A stretch of DNA of 64,000 nt from Oikopleura dioica (lineage: Eukaryota; Chordata; Appendicularia; Copelata; Oikopleuridae), in assembly GCA_907165135.1 (NCBI GenBank), contig OU015568.1, positions 16,627,208-16,691,207 on the forward strand, written 5' to 3'. Position numbers and translations under genes: made by a program. How positions within the stretch are numbered: the first letter of the stretch is position 1; each line of letters starts with the position of its first letter. Positions 9,475 to 20,116 of the stretch are shown here, piece after piece. The notes beneath the pieces were generated by a model. That model saw only the letters and a program-made list of their open reading frames with translations, did not search any database and was not told where the DNA came from.

Positions 9475-11963
9475 ATGGCTTCTGGAGGACCGAACATCCA
9501 GCTCGAGCTGCGGCTCGCCGAAATGGCTCGAATGAACGAGGAGATCAAGCGGCGCCACATGGAGGTGGAGGCCGACAAGCAACGCGCCAAACGATCGGGC
9601 AACATGGTCTCTTCCTCGCAAAGCATCACCATGCAAACTCAAATGCCAGCCGACTACGACGGCTCGCGCGAAGACGGCTTCAAAGACGGCCTCGACAGTC
9701 GCCCGCTGCCCGCCGATCCGTACGGCAAGGACAGAGTCCCGCGCGACAAGCGGGGCAAACCAGGCGATGTCAAACTCAAGAAGAAGGGGCGCGAAAAGGG
9801 GGGATATGGAAATATGCCACAGCAGATCGATGAAGCTCGCCAAAGGGTGAATTCTTAAAAAAATTTATTGAATAACTTTTTCTGTTTAGGGAATCGGTGA
9901 CTCCGAATTCTGGCGCTCTGAGCAAGCAAAATGCGATGCGGCCCGGATCAACCGTGCTAGAGGACGAGATGGAACCTGGGTAAGTAAAATTTTCACACGA
10001 TCGATTGTTCAACCCTTTTTCTATTAGAAACGAGAGTGGGATCGTGAAAAACACCCAGACGATGAGCGTAGCAGCAGTTACTCGGGAAAGAACTCCGGCG
10101 GACGAAATCGAAACAACGAGAAAATCGGCCGCCAGGATCGCAACAACTCTGACCGTTACAATAACTCTCGAGGTGGGCGAAACGATCGTGGCGATCGCGG
10201 AGGAGATCGTCAAATTCGCGACAGCGGATACGGCCAGTTCCGGGACAATCGACGCGACAGGAACAACCGCAGAAACCACGGCGATCTGGAACCAGGCTAT
10301 GCAGGGCCAGCTCCGCCCAGACGAGATCGTAATAGAGATCGAAATAACCGGGAGCACGGTAATCGAGACCGAGACTTTGGCTCCGATAATCGACCTCCCC
10401 GGCAAACGAGATCGATTAATCCGCTAGAAGGTCCTACTCGCCCTGGAGGACGATATGAAAAGCGACAGAATCGAAGGGCTCGCAACGAAATGCAAGAAAA
10501 CTCAGAAGTAAGTGAGTCTATCGCGGTCATAATTTATCCCTTTCTTTAGTCAGGATGGGGCCAACCAGAGCAAGAAGCTGGCTTCATGAACGATTCGTGG
10601 GGATCTACGGATAAACCCGTTGAACGAAAAAAATGCAGCACTCGCGGACTTTTCGTCAGAGGATGACCATCCCGGATCTAATTCCATTTCGGATTATGGG
10701 GACGGAAACCTGGTTCCTGCTCCTCCGAGCATCGATTCCAGCCCGACGGAAGAAGATTACGAGAAATACGATCAAGAAGTCGCGCTCGGCCAGTACGAGG
10801 ATGAGCAGCCCCCTCCTTCTCCACAAGAAGATCAAGCAGAAAACAGCACGAATCAAAATTCGGCAAGCAACGAGATCGAAGAAGAGCTCGCCAAGGTCCT
10901 GCAAGAAGCGAAGATTGCATCCGCCAGTGACGTAGAAAAGGCACGGGCTCAAAAAACGGTCCATTGATTAGGGTTTTGGGAATCTAAGGGGACGACCGAT
11001 AGTTTATGGGAGACAGTCCCTTTAATAGGGGGTCTTCAAGGAACTAGAGGGGGTGTATCTTTAAGAGTTCATTCTGGGATCAAGGGAAAATTCTCTTTGT
11101 GACCGACTTGAACCGAGCTCTATCTGCTTGATAAAGATGTGAGAATCTCCCAGAAAGTCTTGGTGGCCGAGACGCACTCGAAAGTGCAGATAATTGAGAA
11201 TATTGGCGTTTTTTCGCGCGTACAAGACGCCTTTATCGAGTGTTAATCTGAGCCCGTCTGCGAGACCGATCACACAGAACAACCCTCTCAGGTTAGCGAG
11301 GAGCAGCCAGTGTCAGAGACGGGTCCACAATCGCGCCCGATAAGCGCAGAGGCCACGGGAGGTGAAAGTGGAGAAATTGTTGAGCAAGCAACGAACGGAC
11401 AAGAAGAGAAGTCCGAGTCCGAGAATCAACACGATCAGGATCTTGAAATTAAAAATCGAAAAATCGAAGAAACAACCCAATCCGCCGAAAACGACACGAA
11501 CCAAACACAGGCAGAAAACATCCAAACAGAAGAAACAGTCGAAAGCAAGTCCTTAGAAGATGAGTCTGAAACGCCCAAGGCTGCTGATGCGACGATCTCT
11601 TCAGCGGAAGAAAAAAATGACACTAAAATTGAAGAAAAGAGCCCTCCAGTAGAAGAAAAATCTGGAGCTGTCGAAGAAAATCAAGCCACCGAGGAAGAAG
11701 TCGTCGAGAAAAATGATGCTTCCGAGGAAGAAAATACTAAAAATAGCAAAATCGAGGACGAAACCAATATTGAGCCCGCAGCATGTGAAAACAAGGAAGA
11801 AAAAGCGCAAGAACCAAGCGAAGTGACCGAGGAAAGTAAAGAGCCTGTGCAATCAGAAGAAACGAAAGAAGAAATTTCAAACAAGGACGAAAGCAGCAGC
11901 TCGCCAGAAGTTAAAAAAGAAGATAATAAAATTGAAACTGAAACTACTATTAGCTCGGCGTGA
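9475..11963 (+). CDS. CCDC9: CCDC9-like RNA-associated disordered protein
   Basis: Exons 9475-9846, 9890-9979, 10028-10507, 10550-about 10601, about 10660-10958 and 11292-11963. The N-terminus is a short coiled coil (LRLAEMARMNEEIKRRHMEV). The middle has the most recognisable block, TWKREWDREK, matching the RREWDAEK region of CCDC9 from memory. It is followed by an RG/RD/NR-rich low-complexity segment of about 130 residues and a long acidic Glu/Lys-rich tail of more than 200 residues. In vertebrates CCDC9 is an exon-junction-complex-associated protein. The reading frame breaks between 10595 and 10660. A GA-AG intron (10602-10659, 58 bp, or a shorter acceptor at 10639) repairs it, as would one base less in the A7 run at 10626-10632. 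The last intron (333 bp) is GT-AG. Whether the final acidic exon belongs to this gene rests only on phase agreement. Confidence 0.6.
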
Positions 11964-14900
11964 AAAAAAACTGCTCATTTTTCGTTCTTTTATATTTCTT
12001 GTATTTTGAGTTCTTTCTTTTAGAATTTCGTTTATTATATATTTTCTAGGAATAAATATTAAAACCAATTATAAAGATAAATAAAAAATAGAGTTCCTTC
12101 AACAATTATTATTTCCCTTTCCTTCTCATCTTTTTCAATTAAATTATCTATTAAATTTTCCCGATATCAATGTGATCTCCTTATTTCCTGCATTTAAGAC
12201 TTTTTCTGTCCACTTATAACCCTAAACTAAAGTAGCAGAAAGTAAATTCCGAAGCATGAATTTGAAATTTCTTCTTTAGGCCCTCATGTTTTCCATTTAT
12301 CACCCAGTCACTCTCTCTTTTATCCCGTTTAAAAAAATAATCTCGTTTCAATTATTGGCGTATTAAAAAACAGCTCACTCTGTCCAAAAACAACAAAAAA
12401 AAGTTACAGTTATTGAACATTTAAAAAAGCAACAATAGATCTTCCCCTAAGAGTGTCTCTCTTGGAGTACTATTTTTTCATAAAATAAGATCAACCAAAA
12501 TTAAGGACTCTCCGTAAAGAAATTTGTTTTTAGGGGGGGTATGTAACGATGTCCTTGCTGCTGAATCCCCTCGAATATAATCCAGGTAAGCGCTTTTGTC
12601 AGAATTGGAATTAGAAATCTTCTGTTTTTGAGTTTATTCAAGCGAATACTGAATTAACTTGACTAGAGTTATTAAAATCAAAAGCGTAGATGATCCATGA
12701 ATAGATTCATAAGATAAGATCAGATTAGTCAAGAACTTTCTGACAGAAAGAAGTTTGAAAAAAGTTACATAACAAATGAGTAGCAAGGTCACTTTATTTT
12801 GAAATGCATGTCAGTTGCAAATAGACTGACCAAACTTTCTCCCCTGCCCAAGTTTTTACGAGTCTCAGTTTGAACTTTGTGCTAACTCATTATTTCCCTA
12901 TTCGCAAATTAAATATCGCTGTGGTGTGATATTTCCCCGAACTTGCAATTTCAACTGTAAATCATAAGAGAAAAAGGCCATAAGAAAAAACAACAAAGAG
13001 GGCAGTTTTTGTTGTTTGGTCGTTAGTCCATTTTCCGTGTTATCAATTTTACGAGAAAGTAAAAAGTGATCAATTTTCGATTGTCTGATTATTTATGACT
13101 TTGGTCGAGGGCTGGTTACTCCAGCACACTTTATTTTAATCCACAGGCGAGCTGAATTTGTGGTTAATCGAGTGAATGATGATTGGCAATGGTCATCATT
13201 GGAGGAAGGGCGCATTTCCGGAGTCCGGAAATCAAGGATTTTTGGACTGGAATCGATGATGTTCGAATTGATTTTTTTATTTGACGGAAACTGAGATTGT
13301 TACTCCACCACGTTGTTGGAGGAGCAGCACCACACCAGCACCAGTCAGTTGTTGGCTTTGTGCCATAAGCTGAGGCAGTGGTGTCTCTAAACGAGGTGGC
13401 TAGTGGTGGCTGGGGTTGAATTATATCCGTGCCAGCGCTGAGTATGACATTGAGCGTGTTGTGGCTGGCTGGTGGTGGAGGTGGCGCGCCCCGAGGCGCC
13501 AAAACTCTGTGTCCCTTCTAACATTTTTGGCATCGAGCATCGAGGTGCGTCGCCTCTGCTGCTTATGTAACCTCGGTCTGTGACAAACAGTGTCAATCGT
13601 ACACGCAGATCGACACACGTCCTGGCGCGCTCCTTTAGATCGCCAGCCACACTCTTAACGACTCGATATTGCCACGTGAAATAAGACGAGCACGCGTTCA
13701 AGCAACTTGCCACCAAGCTCCTCCCAAGCCAACCTCAGAGAGACTTAAATGCCCAATCCCTTTTCTTTTCCAATCCAAGAGAGCTAACTTTGAAGAGATT
13801 ATTTTAAACAAGAAAACTTCTGCAGAAGAAAATGATTCTAGGTAAATCCACTTTCCTTTTTTTGACCTGCGCGCCTTCGCCCGTGTTAATCTTTCTAAAG
13901 GGGCTTATCGCAAGAAGGCGAAAATTCGTGGCCAAGTTCATGATCTTCTTTTTATTTGAATTCGTGGAGGAGGGGGAAAAAAGTTACCTTGGGAAAGAGC
14001 TCGTATCGAATTTGGAATCTTTTGATTGGAAGAGTAAATAGGAAGAGTCTTTGTTGATTTCCAAAAAAGTTCATTTGCCTTAGTTGAAAAAGTTTTTTTT
14101 GACTAGTCAATTTTTAACGGCTTCATACTGTGTTGATTATTATGAGGATTGAAGCTTCGGGCGTGGCAATGTATTCAAACGAGATTCAAGCTGTTTTGTT
14201 GAATATATTTTATCACATCTTGCAACAATCTGGGACCACTTTTTTCAGGAAATGAATCTATTAATTGATCAAGGCCTTATTATCGATTTTTTATTCATGC
14301 GTTTGCGTAACCCAAATTAGGTTGAAATTGGAATAAAGAAAGTTTCTCTTTTTGCTTGAATTACGTAGAAAACTGTCCCAGTAAAGTTTTACTGTTCCAT
14401 AAAGTGGCAGTTTATCACTCTGACAGTCTTGCCAATCTTTGCCTTCTTGAATGAAGAATATCCGAGTTTGTCTTTTGAGAGAATTTTTCCAAGTGAACTT
14501 TTTTAGACACAACGCTCCCGAGGGCCTGGCCAATTCGGAGAAGTCGATTGATTTCGTAAATATTGGTCTGGTTTATGAGCTCATTAAGAATTGCCAAATG
14601 GAACCATTCATTGGCCAGAGTGGCCCACTGATTAGCAATTAGGAGGGAGGAAAAGAAACACGGAGTTAATAAATGAGGGTATAAGATATCCTCAGATTTA
14701 TAATTCTTTTACTGCGGGGCATGTTAGTACAAAGGACGCATCGTTTTTGCTTGCCATGGTGGTTTTTGTAAAAGATTGATGACTGTTATGTAATAGGGTG
14801 AGTCAAGTGTAGAAATAGAAGGTCTAAGAGAAAGCTGATGGAATAAAAGTGAGTTAGAATTATATTCTGTCGAAGGCTATTTAAAAAAGCTCTAATTCAA

Positions 14901-15187
14901 GGTGGCTTCTTTGTCAATTTAAGACTCTGCTCGTTTCCTGTACGTGATGTTCTTCAGGGCAAGGAACGAGCGTTTGATTGATTAGCCTGAGTTTCAGACA
15001 AATTTAAGAATCTTTAGTGCGCGTGGACTTTATTTTGAAATTCGCTGTAATCCTTTCGACAGAGAAGGATATATGTAGATGAGGAGGGCGTCATCGTCCT
15101 GGCTCTCTCCAGATGATGTCGCTCTATGAATCTGTTATTTGTTTTGTCAGAAGGGCCAGCTAGAGCTCAGACGATACTAACTTTCAG
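11964..15187. other. Gene-poor region upstream of the C-clamp factor
   Basis: 3.2 kb with AATAAA signals near 12051-12090 for the upstream gene. A short candidate exon at about 12550-12586 (ATG, 12 codons, then GTAAG) could be a 5' exon of the downstream gene, but this is unproven. 13270-13720 is less AT-rich, with CACCAG/GGTGGTGG stretches and overlapping ORFs on the minus strand that show no recognisable protein. 14100-15100 has only short ORFs. It could be an extended promoter or first intron. Confidence 0.4.
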
Positions 15188-15194
15188 TTTGAAA

Positions 15195-17664
15195 ATGGTC
15201 ACCGATCAGAATGATAACATTAAAATAATCGACCCCTATTACAATAAAGAGTTAGAAGCGTTGTATTATGAGCGGCAAAAATGGGATGCGATCGTAGAAA
15301 TGATGTCCCCGGATCCGTGCGATCCTTACATCACCTCTTCTGGTAATTAATCCAATAGAAGTATTGATTTTATTAGAAAAGAAAATACTAGCGGGCGGAA
15401 AACTGGGTCAAGTTCATTTTTGTTTTCATCTTATTTTTACTCTGGCTCTTTATTAGTTTTATGTCATTGTTTTTTTTCAAAATCATGGAAAAAGGAAAAG
15501 GTAACTGATAAGACTTATTTCGTGCTCGAACTCACTAAGTCCAAAATAAACAAGGGAATTTCCTTTTTCAGTGATCTGAAGTCAACACACTGAGTTGAAA
15601 TGAAGTTTGACTCTCATGTTTGTCCTGTGAGTGAACACGATTTTTTTAGAGGAAATAGAAAAAAAAGTAAAAATTGGAAAGCTCAACTTCAAATATTTTT
15701 CATTAGCAGACTATTGAACTAACTGTGAATCTGTTCAGTCGAAGGGGAAATGGATCGTCTTCGTATAATGACCACAGATCTCAATTCTTACCCGATGGAC
15801 GACATCAAGACTGAGCCGCACATTTTGATCAAGCAAGAATGTCAGCAATCGCAACAGTCGTTTTTCGTCAAATCCGAGATCCAGGACTACGACGAGGTGA
15901 GTCCGAGCAAACAAATAGCCAACGTTGCGTAACATTCGAGCCAAGGTCAACATCTTGCCTGCGCACACTCCACCAACGCCGCCCGAAGACGTTTCCCTGC
16001 CAGTTGTCGGATCCAACACCAAATACATCAGCGGCTCCTCGACCCCTCAGACCCCGGTTTACGAATGTAGCCTTTACGTCCGAGGGGAAGTGTCAATGTA
16101 AGTCCTTCTTTCGAAGCCCTGAAATCAACGAGGACTCATCTCAAAGTCAAAATCCCCTCCGACTTTTTTGACGTCAAAGCCCGCTTTCTATTCACATATT
16201 CCATCGGAATCTGCCAGCGCTTAGTTTAACATTCGTTTCTTCAGGATTGAAAAAGTGGAATTTTTTACGAATCCAAACTGCCCGAATCCCAGTTACACGA
16301 AGGACTACCCCCCTTTCGAGATGACCGAAAGAATCACTCAAAACAAAGAAGTCACCGTCCGCCTGTTCTTCAAGACGGATGCGAGCTTCTGCCCCACAGT
16401 TCGTCTCCCAGTCAAAGTCGATAGGTGAGTCCCAGATCGATAAAGAGACTCCTCTCGTAACTCATCCTCCTTTAGCACGAATAGCGGCTACATCCACGGC
16501 GGAGTCGAAGTGCCAGTAGAGATCCCCGGCAGCCAGCAAAACGAAATGAAGGACAAGAAGATCGCCGAAATCGCTAAATGGCTCGAGCAGGACAAGATGG
16601 ACGACACGTCGCCCATTCTCAACCAGGACATCAAGCAAGAGCCCATGCAGACGATCTTCTTGCAGAACACGCCGACCATCAACGCCGCGCCGAGCAACAC
16701 GACGATGCACACGATCACTGGCACGAACGGCGCGCTCTGGAAAACCTCCTCCGCACCTGCTAGTCCGCTGAGCCAAGTGACGACGCCAATAGACAATACG
16801 AGAACACGATCTGCCTCATCAAGGTGAGCCAGTGCATTCTTTCCTATTTTTCCTAATTAAAAATTCGCAGCCCGACTGCCCGGTCACAGACTGTCCTACC
16901 AAATCCGTGCTGCCGCATCCAACATTCGTCCTTTCCCTCCCAAGACGATAACGTGCCCTCCGTTCGCCCCATTGTCGAAGGAGAACCTACCTACAAACGC
17001 CGTCCTGGTAAAGATTCTCGAATAAGCAATCCCTAACTAAAGTTTAGGCCCGATCAATCTGATCCCTGCAAACCCTCCGAAATTCACGCCGATCTCAGTT
17101 GCCGACAATCGCACTATCTTGCACACGATTAACTCCATCCCCAGTGATCGTGTTCACACAGATCAGGTACAGAATTGTTCATAAAAGCCAATTTCGAATC
17201 ATCTTGTTCAAATTTCTAACCGGGCTTGTTTTTAGATCAGCACCATCGGCATCGAGTCGCTGCCCACGATCACCCTGTCCGAACAGCCTCAACAACCGCA
17301 GCAGATCTTTTTGACGAGCCAGAACGTCTCGCCAAAAGTGTCGCAAGTGAGGATCATCAACGATGCTGTCCCAACCATACACAGTACTTCGCTCAAACCC
17401 GAGTTCTTCGTCACTCGCACAAACGATGTTGATTCCAACACGACAGAGATCACCGTCGGCCCTCCTCAAACCATTACACAAGACAACGTAAGTCTCTTTT
17501 GCTTGAGAGAGTTAGTTAATTCAACACAATTAAATCTGATTCAGGATCATTTGCGAAACCAGCGATCTGGGCGAAAATGTAGAAAAGTGTACGGCGTCAG
17601 CAACCGATCGATGTGGTGCACCGCTTGCCGGTGGAAAAAAGCATGCAGGCGATTTCCATCGTAG
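15195..17664 (+). CDS. C-clamp transcription factor (ZNF395/SLC2A4RG/ZNF704-like C-terminus)
   Basis: Nine exons: 15188-15342 (ATG at 15195), 15739-15896, 15946-16097, 16245-16424, 16476-16823, 16871-17007, 17048-17166, 17236-17487 and 17545-17664, all GT-AG. The last exon encodes [20 protein letters not shown] followed by WKKACRRF, a four-cysteine C-clamp nearly identical to that of the GLUT4-enhancer-factor family (SLC2A4RG, ZNF395, ZNF704). These proteins bind GC-containing DNA through this module. The middle (about residues 160-220) is an ordered-looking segment with several cysteines that I cannot assign. The flanks are Pro/Ser/Thr/Gln-rich with DIKTEP and IKQE motifs that resemble sumoylation or activation sites. 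I see no classical C2H2 finger, which vertebrate members have. Upstream 5' exons may exist. Confidence 0.7.
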
Positions 17665-19109
17665 GGAGAAATCGGGCTTCATTATCAAAAAAAATTAGTA
17701 ATTATATTCCAGAGAATCACTCTTCTCTTCTTTCCCTTCTTAGTATCAAAGTGGGATAGATCGTTTTTGCCTCTTTCACTTATTTCTCTTCAAGAAATCG
17801 TGTACTCTGCCTGCAAGTGTAACAAATTTTGCTCAGAATCGACCTGAAAAGAACCCACTACTCGATTCCTATTCTACTATCTAATTATTACTATTATTTG
17901 GTACAGCTTCGGTACGAATTTGGCCGTTTTCGAAATCGCTTATTAAATCTTTCCTTCTTTAGAAAAAAAATACCGTAAAATCGCATTTAGGGGAGATCTA
18001 ACTAAATCTTTCTCAAAATCCCTGACAGATATATTTATTAGTAATTTATATATATATAAAGAATTTTGTAAAAACCTACCAGGTGGTGATCGGTGCGTAG
18101 GCGAACCCCAAATGGTCAGATCCCCGCTGGGGCGACCCCGAACCCGCCGGGGTTGTTTCGAGCCACTGGCTTTTTATTAATTATTTAATTCCCGTATTGC
18201 GCCCGATCCGATGCTCATTCTTAGGTCGTTTATGTATCCGGCTTTTACCAAGAGCCAAAAAGAGACATCACTGAAAAGATATTTACAGATGTACAGTTAC
18301 TTGTCGTCAAACTTTACTAGGTGTATCAATGGGTAGTTTAGGATATTTCAATTTGAAGTAGAGTAATTTATTTTGCTCTTCTTCTTCCCGGCAGCATAGA
18401 ATCATCCCTATTTATCCTGAAAAAACTTTAAAGTAAAATTTGGACCAAGCGAGAAAGAATACGGATTAGTTACTAAGATATTAGGGCTGATTACATGAAA
18501 CAACGTCACAGAAACCTCGTTCTTTTGCCGTCGTTCTTGGCTCAAGATTTTTGAATTCAAGAGCGCTATTTTCCGAGGTCAGAGTTTTCTCAATTGTCCG
18601 GTAAAATACGCAGAGTTCGGAACAGAGCAGCTGCTTTTATTATTTTCTCACGTCCGCACTCTGCGTACGTGACTGGACACTATCAAGCTCCCGCTCTGTA
18701 GGAAATCCTCGCCTCGAAAAATATCGAATCTTGCCCGACTCCGCCAGAACGCGGCACCCTCACAGTATCATATCTGTGTGTACAGTGATTCCTACAAAAC
18801 ATACTTTTGTAAACTGGCTGCTCAGTCTTAAAAAAAATGTTCAAGGAGCGCCAAACAAAACTCTTTAAAATTTGAGGTGAATATTATAACCAAAAAACAT
18901 ATCATATTTCTACTCTTTTTAAAAACAAACCGACTCTCTCTTTGTTCAACTCACGAAACATATATTCACCTTGCGTTGGAACGACTGAAAAAGGCTCGTA
19001 GCTACTTTATACAGTAAACTTTCAAAAACGAAAAGAATCGATGCTTGTAATTCTGAGCCGACCCTTGTTTCTACGGACAACAAATTTATTTTAAACCCGA
19101 CTGTTCATA

Positions 19110-19234
19110 GAACTTGTCAAAGAGGAACACAGATGCGCGTCATTTTCGGTGTTTTCTTCCTCTAAAAAATCATTTCTGGAGGAAGAAAGTATCTCCGAAG
19201 ATGACGCGCATCTGCGCTTCTCTCTGACAAGTTC
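19110..19234. repeat. Long hairpin, about 50-bp arms
   Basis: The left arm GAACTTGTCAAAGAGG...CAGATGCGCGTCATTTTCGG pairs with the right arm CCGAAGATGACGCGCATCTG...CTCTCTGACAAGTTC, with a loop near 19163-19184 where TTCCTC and GAGGAA also pair. It could be a foldback element, a precursor RNA or a structured UTR. Confidence 0.6.
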
Positions 19235-19237
19235 TAG

Positions 19238-19284
19238 GAGCTTTTTTCCACCGAGGGAATTTCTCTCGGCTGGAAAAAAGCTCC
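19238..19284. repeat. Short hairpin adjoining the 19110 hairpin
   Basis: GGAGCTTTTTTCCA at 19238-19251 pairs with TGGAAAAAAGCTCC at 19271-19284, and CCGAG with CTCGG inside. The arms match almost perfectly. It begins 3 bp after the larger hairpin. Confidence 0.6.
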
Positions 19285-20116
19285 ATGAATAACCCGCTAT
19301 CTAAAGTCGGACCATCTTTTCTTCAATTTAATCTGTCCCGACCCGGGCGGTTTCCTTACAAAAAAAAGCATCGATGATTTTTCAAACCAACACGCAAAAA
19401 AATTGGCCCTCTACTCATTTGTTCCCCGACTCATTCCTCCTACAGATCCATCCACATTCTTGTTGTCTACACAGCCTTTGAAGGAGTTGCAACGCGAGTC
19501 GTTCAGCTGCGCTGGCGTCAGTGCTAGATTTGTTATTTTTATTATTTCCCATCAAAAAGTTCGCGTACCTCTACCTTATCAATTTCATAAAATATTTATT
19601 AATTTGTATATTTCAATGATAAAAATAATAATATTTGATCCTCTTTAAGTTCCCACTCCTAGTTTCTCCAAGATCTTTTATTTATACTTTCTCCTTTTAT
19701 TTTTATTCACATTTATTACTACTGGTATTATCCTGTCCTTTCTTACTTTTCTTAATTTAGCGGCCGCAAAATATTATTTTGCCGGTCCGTCCAGCTAGTT
19801 CTGGTTTAGTTAAAATGTATTTACCTTAGGACACGCGTCCGGTTAAAATACTCACCTGTCGATTTTCCTCGAATCTTGGCAAAAGTATTAAAACAAAAAC
19901 AAAAAACAAACAGTTAAAAAACTGCCTTTGCCACTATTTTCCGATAGGTTTGAAATTTAAAGATTCTGCTCGGCTGGATTACTGTTCGATTTACGTAATA
20001 AAATTGCGTTGAACTCGGAAACAAAACAAAAAAAAAAACAAAACAAAGTGTTGTTTATTCGTTGTTTGATCGTTGTTGTTATAGATTGCAAATTGCATTA
20101 CAGAAAGAGTGAAAGG

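Larger units (their letters stand above)
17665..20116. other. Intergenic region with GC-rich patch and structured hairpins
   Basis: 3' flank of the C-clamp gene, then a GC-rich patch (18080-18170) with CCCCGCTGGGG-type symmetry. An imperfect inverted repeat lies at about 18555-18730 (ATTTTCCGAGG with CCTCGAAAAAT; CGCAGAG with CTCTGCG). Two strong adjacent hairpins at 19110-19284 are listed separately. No protein gene was seen. Confidence 0.45.

Noticed and set aside
13164-13716. Overlapping minus-strand ORFs
   Set aside because: Mutually overlapping in several frames, repetitive Thr/Ser/Pro composition, no splice structure or homology that I recognise.
18080-18175. tRNA-like sequence in the GC-rich patch
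   Set aside because: Short GGTTCG/CGAAC-like strings occur but no cloverleaf could be drawn on either strand.
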